A stretch of DNA of 38,899 nucleotides, from contig CACWSW010000059.1 of NCBI GenBank assembly GCA_902763655.1, forward strand, positions 1 through 38,899, written 5' to 3'. The stretch comes from an uncultured bacterium (GTDB lineage: Bacteria; Verrucomicrobiota; Kiritimatiellia; RFP12; UBA1067). Made by a program: the position numbers and the translations under genes. Shown here one piece after another: positions 27,136 through 35,280 of this stretch; the first letter of the stretch is position 1; the number at the start of each line of letters is the position of its first letter. The notes under the pieces are model-generated. The model worked only from the letters and a program-made list of their open reading frames with translations. It ran no database searches and had not been told where the DNA came from.

Positions 27136-27192
27136 ATTTGCCCCTGCTTGCCTGCCATTTGGCATAACAAGTTGCCAAGTTCTCGCGTGGGT

Positions 27193-29376
27193 TCATCTGT
27201 CCCACCACGGCGGCGGCAGATCGCCATTCCCGTCATCGTCGCCCTCCGGCGTTTCCGGCCGCTCTTCCGGCCTCCCGCTCATCTGCTCCGGCGTTCCTAT
27301 CGTGAAGCGGTTGCCCCCCTCGCTCTTCCGCTTTACGAGTTCGCCGCGCCTCGCGCAATCGTCCACGAGGTTGCGCGCCGCCCGCCGTCCGGCAATGCCC
27401 TCTTCGACGATTGCGTCATACAGGGCCTCGCAAGTCTCAAATGGTTTGCCGTGACTCCGGCACAGTTCCAGCACCGAGCCTCGCCGCGCATCGTCGCACA
27501 TCTGCCGTGCCGTGCCGATTGCGGCCAGTTCGTCCGGCGGGACCTCGCGCCAAAACATTACGCCCTCCGTGTGCGCTATGGGCTTCACGAGCGTTGGCCT
27601 GCCCTCCGCGTCCGTCCATCCGAGCCGCTTGCCGCGCTTCGCCGCTATGAGGTCGAAGTAGCCTGCCGCGCTTTCGTGCGGCCGCAGGGTGAGGACGGCA
27701 CGCGCCCAGTTCACAAGTTCCGCGCCGCCCGCGCCCGCGTATGCTGCGGAATTGTCGCCGAGCCAGTCGCGCCGATCCCTGCCGTTCGTCGGTATCTTGT
27801 TTGTGTGGTGTACGATGATGCACCCGCAGGGCGCGTCCGCGCTCCGCAGGATCGGGTCGATCTTGACGCGCAGAAGGGTTGACAGTTCGTTGTTCTTCGT
27901 GAGGTCGCATCCGGCGAACGATTGCAGGGGGTTCAGTATGAGCAAGTCCGCCTTGTCCAGCGCCTGCGCGAAGGCGAGGTATGCGAGGAAGTCCCCGCCC
28001 GAAAGCCCTGTCATGTCGTGATAGGTGATTCGGGACAGCGCCCGCGCCACCTCTTCATGCGTCCATCCCGCCGCGAGAAGTCCGCGCCTTGTGTTCTCGC
28101 GGAAGTCCGCCACCTCGTCCTCGTCATCCTCCCATTGGTAGACGGCGACGCGCAACGGTCGCAGGGGCTGGATGCCCATCCACGGACGGCCGAGCGCGAA
28201 ACAGACCGCAAACTGCGTCGCGGCGACAGACTTGCCCGCGCCGGACACGGAGACGAAAAGCGCACCGCCGCCCCTGCGCAACCATCCGCCCTTGAACAGG
28301 GAACGCGGGTTCTCCTCCTCCGGCATGGGGTCGGGGAAGTCGGCCAGCCGCCGGCGGCGGGCGTAGCGGGCGGCGAGTCCGTCCTGCGGTGCCTGCGCGT
28401 CCTGTCCCTGCGTCGCCAGCATTCGCCCTGCCAGTTCCGCGCCGAGCGCGTCCAGTTCGTCCCGATCCGTCCGTCCGTCCTCGCCTGCGCCGTCGGCGGA
28501 GCGAAGGTAGCCGAGCGGCCTCTGCGGGTTCGCCCGCGCGCTCTCCACCTTGTGCCGCAGTTCCTTCTCCGTCCACGGCGGGACGCATCGGGGGTTGTAG
28601 TCCGACAGGAGCAGGCCGAGCGCGGCCTCATCGTCCAGCCCGAAGCCCACGACGAGCGCGTGCGCGGCATGGATCGTGGCCGCGTGTCCGCCCTGTCCCG
28701 CTATGGCCGCGTCGCACGATGCGAGATACCTGCGGGCGCGTTCGTATGCGTCGGGGCGTCCCGTCGGCGGGATCGCCTGCTGCGCGTCGGTCGGCGGCGC
28801 CGGAGATTCGGCGGCTTGCGCGGCCTGCGTCCGCTCCCGAATGTAGAGGACGGCCGGAAATCCCGCAAGCGCGCCGCGTTCCTTCCAGTTCTCGAACTGG
28901 TACGCCTTCCCGCCGATCGTGGACGGCGGCGCGACAACATACCCGCCAGCCGTGCGAATGTCCACGCCAGCGAGTCCGTTCACATTGGCGCAGTTCCTCA
29001 ACTGGTCTGCCCGCGGCGGCGTGACGAGTCCGTAGTAGAAGTGCCGTCCGCCGTTCGGCGTGGTCGCGGTTAGGGTCGGCGGCAGGTCGATTCCGGCGGC
29101 GGCGAGAGAGGCCGCGCCATCGCTCTTGTGCCCGCCGTGCGGCGCGTCCACATCCACGACATACGGCCCGCAGTCGCCAACGCCGCAGGCTATGCCCAAG
29201 TTGGCCGAGGGTTCGGCAGACCACCAAGAGCGGATTGTCGCCGCGTCCGTGGTCGCGTCCTTCGCGCCATGCGGCGCAAGCCGCGCCAGCGGGGTCTTGC
29301 CGTCCGGCGTGAGCGGAAGGACGCGCCAGCCGTGCCGCGCATACCTCAACGCCCATTCAAGAGTCGCGCTGGCCAT
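27193..29376 (-). CDS. Primase-polymerase and AAA helicase replication protein
   Basis: 727 residues from ATG 29376, AAAGGA nine bases upstream. Residues ~1-170 are a bifunctional primase-polymerase domain: WRVLPLTPDGKTPL, ATIRSWW, NLGIACG, VVDVDAPHGG (catalytic acidic pair), TPNGGRHFYYG, GVDIRTAGGYVVAPPS. Residues ~210-290 resemble a primase C-terminal helical domain. Residues ~340-600 are a RepA-like AAA ATPase: Walker A SVSGAGKS, ILNPLQSFAGCD, IIVHHTNK. Such proteins prime and unwind plasmids, satellites and some phages, so this gene marks the element as self-replicating when excised. It overlaps the small upstream gene by 20 bases. Confidence 0.87.
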   Translation of the reverse strand: MASATLEWALRYARHGWRVLPLTPDGKTPLARLAPHGAKDATTDAATIRSWWSAEPSANLGIACGVGDCGPYVVDVDAPHGGHKSDGAASLAAAGIDLPPTLTATTPNGGRHFYYGLVTPPRADQLRNCANVNGLAGVDIRTAGGYVVAPPSTIGGKAYQFENWKERGALAGFPAVLYIRERTQAAQAAESPAPPTDAQQAIPPTGRPDAYERARRYLASCDAAIAGQGGHAATIHAAHALVVGFGLDDEAALGLLLSDYNPRCVPPWTEKELRHKVESARANPQRPLGYLRSADGAGEDGRTDRDELDALGAELAGRMLATQGQDAQAPQDGLAARYARRRRLADFPDPMPEEENPRSLFKGGWLRRGGGALFVSVSGAGKSVAATQFAVCFALGRPWMGIQPLRPLRVAVYQWEDDEDEVADFRENTRRGLLAAGWTHEEVARALSRITYHDMTGLSGGDFLAYLAFAQALDKADLLILNPLQSFAGCDLTKNNELSTLLRVKIDPILRSADAPCGCIIVHHTNKIPTNGRDRRDWLGDNSAAYAGAGGAELVNWARAVLTLRPHESAAGYFDLIAAKRGKRLGWTDAEGRPTLVKPIAHTEGVMFWREVPPDELAAIGTARQMCDDARRGSVLELCRSHGKPFETCEALYDAIVEEGIAGRRAARNLVDDCARRGELVKRKSEGGNRFTIGTPEQMSGRPEERPETPEGDDDGNGDLPPPWWDR

Positions 29377-29605
29377 CGTCGCAATCCTTTCTCGCCGCAA
29401 ATCCGGCGCACCATGCACGGGCTCGTGTCACAGGCCATACCGCGATTGTTTGACCGAATTCGCCCTTGCCTGCTTTCGGCGGCTCCGCTCTGCATTCGCC
29501 GCGTCCCCAGTAGTGAAGCCCATCGTCCGCGAGTCCGAGATATGGGAAGTTCTCCATTACGGCCTTCCACTTCGCGCAACGGGCGCAACATCTGTCTTGC
29601 GACAT
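29357..29605 (-). CDS. Small Cys-rich protein (possible zinc-binding)
   Basis: 82 residues from ATG 29605 (TGATG overlap with the gene before it). Cys residues are CCARC at 6-10, C38, C66 and C75, which could hold a metal ion. The stop lies 20 bases inside the next gene, so the three genes are tightly coupled. Function unknown; many such small proteins occur beside replication genes of satellites. A long open frame continues upstream of the ATG but reads as the shadow of the neighbour. Confidence 0.65.
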   Translation of the reverse strand: MSQDRCCARCAKWKAVMENFPYLGLADDGLHYWGRGECRAEPPKAGKGEFGQTIAVWPVTRARAWCAGFAARKDCDDGQRDS

Positions 29606-29931
29606 CACCGCACCGCCTTTCCGCCAGTCGCGCCAGCAAGCAGGGCGGCGACGCTTTCGCCCGTGTAGGATTGCGCCCGCTTCCCGCCCGCGCCCGAGTA
29701 GATCGGGACGAGCAGTCCGCGCCGTGCGTAGTTCGTCACCGTGCGGCGGTTCACGCCCAAGAGCGCGGCCACCTGTTCGCGGGTGTAGGCGCGCGGCGGC
29801 GGCTCTCCCACCATTTCGCGGATTCCCTCGCCGTCGAGTTCGGCAAGCGCGGCCTTCACCTGCGCGGCGTTGACTGACGGGTCTGCGGCGCATATCGCCC
29901 TTACCGCGTCCTTTGTCGATTTGAGTGCCAT
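29605..29931 (-). CDS. MerR/excisionase-like DNA-binding protein
   Basis: 108 residues from ATG 29931, AAGGAG eight bases upstream. The C-terminal half has a winged helix-turn-helix of the MerR/Xis type: YTREQVAALLGVNRRTVTNYARRGLLVPI, then QSYTGESVAALLAG. The N-terminal ~45 residues form a helical region. It could direct excision together with the integrase or control the replication genes behind it. First gene of the operon that continues with the Cys-rich protein and the primase. Confidence 0.72.
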   Translation of the reverse strand: MALKSTKDAVRAICAADPSVNAAQVKAALAELDGEGIREMVGEPPPRAYTREQVAALLGVNRRTVTNYARRGLLVPIYSGAGGKRAQSYTGESVAALLAGATGGKAVR

Positions 29932-30121
29932 GTGGCAACTCCTTTCGTAAAACGTCCGCCGCCCTATGGTCGGGATAGCGGCCAACGGACGGCGGGCAAG
30001 TCTTCTTGCGTAGCGGCTCTATCCAGCCGCGCAACCCTTGTGCGGGGCTACGCGGAAATGCTCTCAAACATTTCAAAAGAAAAATCGTGTCCGCGTTCCT
30101 CGCCCAATGTTTGCGGGCATG

Positions 30122-30156
30122 AAAAAACGCGGACAAGTGCTTACCCCTGTCCGCGT
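30122..30156 (-). terminator. Intrinsic terminator after the 300-residue gene
   Basis: On the minus strand ACGCGGACA ... TGTCCGCGT is followed by TTTTTTC. It lies 6 bases after the stop at 30163 and separates this operon from the one starting at 29931. Extra TGTCCGCGT copies lie nearby. Confidence 0.85.
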
Positions 30157-30162
30157 CCGCGT

Positions 30163-31065
30163 TTATGTCCGCGTCTTGTACCTGCCGCGCTTCCTGCCCG
30201 TGCGGTCGTACTTGCCGCGTCCCTCGTTCTTTGCCTTCTCGCGGTCCAACGCGCGCCGGATTGCGTCGGGCTTCATAATCGGCTCGCCGTCTGCGCCCGT
30301 GTACCTGTAGGCGACATTCCGAAATGCGGCGTTGTTGGCATGTGGCATGTCTTTCGGCGACTTGTGCCTGTCGGGATAAAGCCTGTCCCACTCTTTCAGC
30401 AGATTCTTTGCCTCGTCAAGTATGGCCTTGCGTTGCGGGTCCTCACCACGTTCGGCCTTGGCTATGGCCGCGCCTTTTCTGCCGCCTGCGCTCTTGCCTT
30501 CCAGTTCCTTCAATTTTCGGGCGGCGGCTATCTGTGCCGCCTTGTGGGTTTCTTCGGCTCTCGCACGGTCGCTTTCCGTGTAGCCGTCGCCGTTCGGCTT
30601 GGAGAGTACGCCATGCGCAGACGGCAGACCATCGAGGAAGGATGCGAAAGACCTTGCCTCATCTTCTATGGCCTGCCATCCGTACTTGGTCGCGTGTGTG
30701 GGGAAAAGCGCGACGAAAGAATCATGCAGAAGTTTCGCCTCGTCGCGTATCTCCGGCAAGTGCGCCTTGGCAAGTGCGCCGCGCAGTTCCGTCCATTCTG
30801 CGTGGAACGGGTCGCCGCCCTCGCGCATCGCCACCGCAAGCGGCATGTGGATTTCTTCCATGTCCTCAAAGTCTGTGTCCTTCGGCTGGTCCGCGTCCTC
30901 GCGATCCTCGTTTTTCTTTCCGCATCCATGCACCAGTTCGAAGATGGCGCGTTCTTCCGCCTCGGCGCGCTCGCGCATGTCTTTCGCGTGTTGCTCCACC
31001 CGCCGGAGAATAGCCGCGTATCCGGCCAGCGGGTCGATTTTCTTTTTTGTCCGTCCTGCGCTCAT
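30163..31065 (-). CDS. Element protein of unknown function, highly charged
   Basis: 300 residues; ATG 31065 overlaps the stop of the gene before it (ATGA). Rich in Lys, Arg, Glu and Asp, with likely coiled coil at ~15-45 (LRRVEQHAKDMRERAEAEER) and ~165-190, and a basic tail RTGRKRGRYKTRT. The middle segment has aromatic residues (FHAEWTELRGAL). No domain recognised. Followed directly by a good terminator. May bind DNA or RNA through its tail, which is only a composition-based guess. Confidence 0.6.
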   Translation of the reverse strand: MSAGRTKKKIDPLAGYAAILRRVEQHAKDMRERAEAEERAIFELVHGCGKKNEDREDADQPKDTDFEDMEEIHMPLAVAMREGGDPFHAEWTELRGALAKAHLPEIRDEAKLLHDSFVALFPTHATKYGWQAIEDEARSFASFLDGLPSAHGVLSKPNGDGYTESDRARAEETHKAAQIAAARKLKELEGKSAGGRKGAAIAKAERGEDPQRKAILDEAKNLLKEWDRLYPDRHKSPKDMPHANNAAFRNVAYRYTGADGEPIMKPDAIRRALDREKAKNEGRGKYDRTGRKRGRYKTRT

Positions 31066-31394
31066 CTGTTTTCCTCCGCGTCGGGTTCCTCGCCCATGTC
31101 GTAATCGTCCACGCCTACCACATGGTTCACGAACACAATCAGGTCGAGAGTGGCACCTAGCGAATCGTAGTCGCTCGGAATGCCGTCGAACTTCTCCGCG
31201 ACAATGCGGGCGAATATTCCTAACTCGCCGTCAACTTTCAGACTCTCCAGCGCGGGCGGGATTACCCCGCACCAGTCTGACCAAAATCCGCCCGTGCCGT
31301 TCTTGGCGTCGCGGCGCAAGCCGTCGAGTTTCGCCTTGATGATTCGCGCGTCGGCCAGATCCTTCTCGCTCCATTCCTTTGGCGGTCTTGTCAT
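31062..31394 (-). CDS. Element protein of unknown function, acidic C-terminus
   Basis: 110 residues from ATG 31394, chosen because AGGAGG lies nine bases upstream. Sequence: MTRPPKEWSEKDLADARIIK at the start, GGFWSDWCGVIPPALESL in the middle, and an acidic end DYDMGEEPDAEENR. No family recognised. First of two coupled genes. Confidence 0.6.
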   Translation of the reverse strand: MTRPPKEWSEKDLADARIIKAKLDGLRRDAKNGTGGFWSDWCGVIPPALESLKVDGELGIFARIVAEKFDGIPSDYDSLGATLDLIVFVNHVVGVDDYDMGEEPDAEENR

Positions 31395-32022
31395 GTCCTC
31401 GTCCTCCTGTTCTCGTTTCCTGTCCCGCAGCCGGCTTGCCGTCCCATGCTCCGCCTGTTCCCTCGGGGGACTCCAAAAATCAACATCACATATTTTTGCC
31501 ATACCACCCTTTGCAAAACAGGGGATGGGGGTCGGGGAAAGATTTTTCCGGCGCGTCCGTCCGCAAGGGGTAGCATAGGGGGACCCAAGCGCAAACGGGT
31601 GGGGGGCGTGGCAAAGATTTTTCGGCGGGCGCGTCCCCCCTCCGTTGGTCTGCCGTCCGTGGCTGGCACGGGCTGGCCGGACGCGTCGAGTCGGCACGCA
31701 ACGCCATTGCAGGCGCGCCGCGCGGCTGGCGGGCGCTCGCACCTCCGGCACGGCGCGAGGGCACAGGCGGCGGATATGGCGCGATTCCGGCGAAATGTGG
31801 CGGGGCAGGCTTCAACGGCTGGCCGGATCGCAGGCCGGACGGCCAACGGTTGCGCTGGCGGCGGGCACATTCGGCGAGAAATCGCTGGCCGGACGCTTGC
31901 GGCGGATGGCTGGCACGGGCTGGCATGGGCTGGCACGGGACGGGATCGGCCGAGGGAAGGGGCGGCAGGACGGCGGACATTGCCAGCCCGTCGCCCTGCG
32001 CCCTGTTCGCTCCGGCGAAACC
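31395..32022. other. Gene-free 628-base stretch in the element with direct repeats
   Basis: No convincing gene. Two copies of AAAGATTTTTC followed by GC-rich GGCG...CGCGTCC lie at 31538-31562 and 31613-31640, in the same direction, 75 bases apart. A further 300 bases contain repeated GGCTGGC, GCTGGCACGGGCTGG and GCTGGCCGGACGC motifs. Base composition is unusually GC-rich. It may hold the origin of the element or a promoter region for the genes at 31394. Confidence 0.45.
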
Positions 32023-32493
32023 TCATGCCGAGCGTTCCTCCGCATTCCGCGCCCCAAGGCGCGCCAGCGCGGCGCGCTCGTGGCGGGTGTATGGAAGTTC
32101 CGCGCCGTGCGCCGCGCCGATAGCGGCGCCAACGGCCGCCGCAAGCGCATCGGCCACGAACGCGGCATCTGTCTTGCCTGCCAGCCGTGCCGCCGCCCGT
32201 GCGCGTATCATCAGCGCGGGCGAGGTCTTTTCCGTCGGCATGTAGATACTGCCGTCGCGGGCGGTCGCGATTGCGGTGCGCCGCCGCCTTGCCGCCTCGC
32301 CGTTCCTGTACCCGCGCAGGTCGCCCCTGTATATCCGGCACACATCCCGCAGGGCGGTTGCCAGCATGTCACGATCCCACGGCATCAGCGTAGCCTCGCG
32401 CACTTCCGCAGAAGTCTGTCCGTACCCGTGCGTCCTGCGCCCGTCGGCGCGCCTCGTCGCGGTCTTTCCCGCCGTCTTTCTCTTCGTTGTCAT
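32023..32493 (-). CDS. Basic element protein of unknown function
   Basis: 156 residues from ATG 32493, with GGAGG nine bases upstream. Very basic N-terminal 25 residues (MTTKRKTAGKTATRRADGRR), then WDRDMLATALRDVCRIYRGDL and a long Ala-rich helix AAFVADALAAAVGAAIGAAHG. No domain recognised. The basic tail suggests nucleic acid contact. It lies downstream of the integrase and upstream of the gene-free stretch. Confidence 0.55.
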   Translation of the reverse strand: MTTKRKTAGKTATRRADGRRTHGYGQTSAEVREATLMPWDRDMLATALRDVCRIYRGDLRGYRNGEAARRRRTAIATARDGSIYMPTEKTSPALMIRARAAARLAGKTDAAFVADALAAAVGAAIGAAHGAELPYTRHERAALARLGARNAEERSA

Positions 32494-32495
32494 GG

Positions 32496-32616
32496 TTTCT
32501 TACCTCCATGAAATTCCCCGTCCAAGCAAGGTAAGAAATGCGCACGGGTGCGCAGGCTTGCAAGGGCGGGGAAAGGTGTTGGTTTCCCGCGTGTCGCGTT
32601 CCGTCGGTTTCTTACC
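32496..32616. promoter_or_regulatory. Three copies of TTTCTTACC/GGTAAGAAA
   Basis: TTTCTTACC at 32496-32504, the inverted GGTAAGAAA at 32530-32538, and TTTCTTACC again at 32608-32616. They surround and overlap the ribosome site of the 156-residue gene. The first and second form a potential hairpin or operator. The 179-base stretch 32494-32672 has no gene. Confidence 0.4.
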
Positions 32617-32672
32617 TCCGATTGGCCGGAACGCCCGAAATTCTATCACATCATACGGCATGGCGCAATCCC

Positions 32673-34097
32673 CTATTCGCCCTGTTCGGCAATCCATCGG
32701 GACGCCGCCTTGCGCTCTTCGCCCGTCAACGCGCGGAATGCCGCCTTGAACGCCTCCAGCCGCGCCGCCGCGTCCGTGGGTGCCGTCGATCCGTCCGCGC
32801 CGTCCTCGCGCTCTGCGGGGCTTGTGGGCGCGTTCTCGTCGATGCTCTGCCCGTCCGTCTCTGCCATGAGCGCGGGAAGGTTGCCTACTGCGGTTGCCAG
32901 CGCGTCCGTCCGCGCATGGAAGTAGTGCGCGGTCATCATCGGGTTTGAATGCCCCACGATGGACTGGACCAAGGCTAGCGGCGCGCCAGCGTTGCCCATG
33001 AGGGATACGAACGAGTGGCGCAGGGAATGAAAGCCTACCTCCGCGACGGCCTTTGAATATCCTGCCACCTCTTTTTGGGTGGTTATCCCTGCCGCCTCGA
33101 AAATCTGCTTTACCATGTCTGTTATCTTCGCGCTATCCCGCAGGTATGCTTCCGCCGTCGTGGGGAGCACATAGCCTGTACGCTTCTTCTTCGGCGTTTC
33201 TGCTAGCATGGATGCCAATACTGGATGTATCGGTATCGCAACCTCCTTGCCTGTCTTTGCCGTCTTGCGCGGCGTGGTGACGATTATCCGGCGCACAAGG
33301 TCGATCTTCCCCCATTCCATTGTGGCGCAGTCGCCCAGCCGTAAGCCTGTGTAGATGCCTAGCGCGAACAACAGGCGCATCTCGCCGTCGAGGTTCGATG
33401 TGACCCGCACAAGTTCCTCCACCGTCAGCGCGCGCCGCCCGTTCGTCTTGGGTTGTTCCTTGCGTTGCGCCTTGTCCCAAGGGTTCACTACGCACCGCGC
33501 CTGTTCGCCCAGTATGCGCCAGAAGAGACGCAGGAGCGCAAGATACTTGTTGTAGGTGTTCGGGCTTACGGTCCTCCCTAGTTCGTCGAGAAACGCCGCC
33601 GCGACCTCGCGGGACACTTGGCGCATTTCCTTCGCGTCGGGATGGTGCCGCTTCATCCATGCCACGAAACGCGCCGCCTGCGATTCGTACATGGTCAGCG
33701 TATCCTCGCCGGACTTCTGCGGTCGCTCTGGCGAGGACAGGAACGCATCGAACATATCCGCTAGCGAAAGGGCGGGCTTGGTGTCCTCCACCCGTTGCAG
33801 TTCGGCACGGACGCCCTCCATCTCTACGCGGTTGCGCTCCAGCATCTTCTCGCGGGTGATAAGGGCGTTCCCTTCGGTGAGATCGCGCAACTTCTCCCGC
33901 GCTTGGTCTATACTGTCCGCTTTCAGCATCTGGGACTTGCGTATGCGCTTGCCCTGTGGTGTGTAGATGTACCACCGAGCCAGCCACTTGGAACCGCGCT
34001 TCTCCAGCGTTCCGGTGTTGTTCATCCTGCGCCGTCCGTTCGCGCCGTTAGTCTTTCGCTTTCTTCGCTCCTGCTTTTTTTGCTCTTGCTTCTTCAT
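32673..34097 (-). CDS. int: Tyrosine recombinase (integrase)
   Basis: 474 residues from ATG 34097 (GAAGGTGG upstream); a GTG at 34148 and an ATG at 34025 are alternatives. Domains: Lys/Arg-rich start; arm-binding region GTLEKRGSKWLARWYIYTPQGKRI; core-binding domain from LSLADMFDAFL to TYNKYLALLRLFW; catalytic domain with Arg in GIYTGLRLGD, His-x-x-Arg in GFHSLRHSF, His in VGHSN and the nucleophile Tyr in MTAHYFHA. It performs integration and excision at the tRNA-Met site. The catalytic set is complete. A 110-residue tail after the Tyr is longer than usual. Lies next to attR. Confidence 0.92.
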   Translation of the reverse strand: MKKQEQKKQERRKRKTNGANGRRRMNNTGTLEKRGSKWLARWYIYTPQGKRIRKSQMLKADSIDQAREKLRDLTEGNALITREKMLERNRVEMEGVRAELQRVEDTKPALSLADMFDAFLSSPERPQKSGEDTLTMYESQAARFVAWMKRHHPDAKEMRQVSREVAAAFLDELGRTVSPNTYNKYLALLRLFWRILGEQARCVVNPWDKAQRKEQPKTNGRRALTVEELVRVTSNLDGEMRLLFALGIYTGLRLGDCATMEWGKIDLVRRIIVTTPRKTAKTGKEVAIPIHPVLASMLAETPKKKRTGYVLPTTAEAYLRDSAKITDMVKQIFEAAGITTQKEVAGYSKAVAEVGFHSLRHSFVSLMGNAGAPLALVQSIVGHSNPMMTAHYFHARTDALATAVGNLPALMAETDGQSIDENAPTSPAEREDGADGSTAPTDAAARLEAFKAAFRALTGEERKAASRWIAEQGE

Positions 34098-34184
34098 TTT
34101 GGCCACCTTCTTACTTGTGGATTCTGTCGGCCGCAATCGGTGTCCCACACGGGATATTTCCCTTATGCGCCCTAGAACGCCGCT

Positions 34185-34213
34185 ATCATACCATAAGTGC
34201 GGGTAATTGGCAA
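34185..34213 (-). promoter_or_regulatory. Integrase promoter next to the right arm repeat
   Basis: Minus strand: TTGCCA (34213-34208), 17 bases, TATGAT (34190-34185) with TGG in front. The -35 shares its first base with the arm repeat at 34213-34236, so bound integrase would block or alter its own promoter. Confidence 0.7.
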
Positions 34214-34236
34214 GGGTAATCCACCATTAGCCACTA
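34213..34236 (+). other. Right arm-type repeat of the element
   Basis: Identical over 24 bases to 25567-25590. About 40 bases from attR. A shared CCAATAAAA follows both copies. Confidence 0.8.
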
Positions 34237-34276
34237 AAAAGCGACAAACCCCAATAAAAACGGCCTTTCCAACAGT

Positions 34277-34329
34277 ATCATAATCTGCTGGTTGAGGGTT
34301 CGAGTCCCCCTCTCGCCACCAACAAAAAA
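34277..34329 (+). other. attR: 53-bp attachment repeat
   Basis: Exact copy of 25409-25461. It contains only the 3' part of the tRNA; the 5' part is absent, so this is the displaced chromosomal end. Confidence 0.95.
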
Positions 34330-34351
34330 CCCCAGCGAGCGCTGGGGTTTT
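34330..34351. terminator. Bidirectional terminator (original tRNA terminator, also for htpX)
   Basis: CCCCAGCG-AG-CGCTGGGG with TTTT on the right and a run of A on the left, so it can end transcription from both directions, including htpX which stops at 34360. Confidence 0.85.
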
Positions 34352-34359
34352 CTGCTTGG

Positions 34360-35262
34360 CTAGATTCCGCGCTGGAGACGCTCTAGGGCTTCGATGCGGT
34401 CTTCCAGGGAAGGGTGGGTGGCGAAGATGGACGCGTGTTTGCCGGCGATTCCCATCGCCTTGAGCGAGTCGGGCAGGACGCCCGGCTCGAGGTTGCCGAG
34501 CCGGCGCAGGGCCGCGATCATCGACGACGGCGTGCCGAGAAGGTTGGCGCTGCCCGCGTCAGCCGCGTACTCGCGGCGGCGCGAGAACCAGTACACGACG
34601 AGCGATGCTGCGATGCCCAGCACGATCTGCATCACGAAGTAGACGATGGTGTATATGCCGCTCGAGCCGCGCCGACGGCCCTTGCCGTCCGACGCCGCGT
34701 TCGCCGCAAGGAACGCCACCACGCGAGAGAGGAAGATCACGCAGGCGTTCAGCACGCCCTGGAGCAGCGTCATCGTCACCATGTCGCCGTTGGCCACGTG
34801 GCTCATCTCGTGGCCCAGCACCGCGCGCAGCTCCTCCTTCGTCATCTGGGCCATGATGTCTGTGGAGACCGCCACCAGCGCGTGGTTGCGGAACGCACCC
34901 GTGGCGAAGGCGTTTGCCTGCCCCTCGTAGATCGCCACCTCGGGCATCTTGACGTTAGCGCGCTCCGCGAGGTTGCGTACGGTCTCGACCAACCAGCGCT
35001 CAGCCTCGCCTTCCGTGCCGTCGATCGTCTTTGCGCCGACCGACCACTTCGCGATAGTCTTCGAGAGCAGCAGCGAGATGATGCTGCCCGTCATGCCGAA
35101 GATCAGCGAGAACACGGCCAGCGCCTCGAGGTTCAGCTCGCCGCTTTGCGCGAACGCAGCGTTCGGATCGACGCCGAGAAAGGCGCACACGACGTGGAAC
35201 ACCACCATCATCACAAGCATGATGGCGAAGTTCGCGACGAGAAAGAGGAATATGCGTTTCAT
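34360..35262 (-). CDS. htpX: Membrane zinc metalloprotease HtpX
   Basis: 300 residues, the normal length; AAGGAAG before ATG 35262. HtpX degrades damaged inner-membrane proteins, overlapping in role with FtsH. Two N-terminal membrane helices (~4-29 and ~47-67), zinc site HEMSH at 151-155, third zinc ligand Glu in SRRREYAADAGSANLL (~residue 230), and two more hydrophobic segments (~165-190, ~200-225). FATHPSLEDRIEALE closes the protein as usual. Lies 18 bases downstream of the tandem hydrolase, so it may share its transcript. Confidence 0.92.
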   Translation of the reverse strand: MKRIFLFLVANFAIMLVMMVVFHVVCAFLGVDPNAAFAQSGELNLEALAVFSLIFGMTGSIISLLLSKTIAKWSVGAKTIDGTEGEAERWLVETVRNLAERANVKMPEVAIYEGQANAFATGAFRNHALVAVSTDIMAQMTKEELRAVLGHEMSHVANGDMVTMTLLQGVLNACVIFLSRVVAFLAANAASDGKGRRRGSSGIYTIVYFVMQIVLGIAASLVVYWFSRRREYAADAGSANLLGTPSSMIAALRRLGNLEPGVLPDSLKAMGIAGKHASIFATHPSLEDRIEALERLQRGI

Positions 35263-35280
35263 GTCTGGCTTCCTTGCTCC

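Larger units (their letters stand above)
25409..34329. mobile_element. 8.9-kb integrative element in tRNA-Met (satellite- or plasmid-like)
   Basis: Bounded by exact 53-bp repeats (attL in the tRNA, attR at 34277), period 8,868 bp. Contents from right to left, all on the minus strand: tyrosine integrase, a basic unknown protein, a 627-base gene-free stretch, two unknown genes ending in a terminator, a MerR/excisionase-like gene, a Cys-rich small gene, primase-polymerase/helicase and a GT2 glycosyltransferase. There are no structural phage, packaging or conjugation genes, so movement would need a helper. Arm-type integrase repeats lie near both ends. The replication gene suggests a stage of autonomous copying after excision. 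Confidence 0.9.

Noticed and set aside
29357-30391. A 344-codon minus-strand frame upstream of the Cys-rich gene
   Set aside because: Only the last 82 codons look real; the rest is a shadow of the MerR-like and 300-residue genes and crosses a terminator.
31391-32341. A 316-codon minus-strand frame across the gene-free stretch
   Set aside because: Composition is Arg/Pro/Ala-rich low complexity, it overlaps the genes at 31062-31394 and 32023-32493 in other frames, and no ribosome site precedes it.
34277-34329. A second tRNA-Met gene
   Set aside because: Only the 3' part is present, with no acceptor 5' strand or D-arm; it is the attR copy.
25409-34329. Complete prophage
   Set aside because: No capsid, portal, tail, terminase or lysis genes are recognisable in the 8.9 kb.
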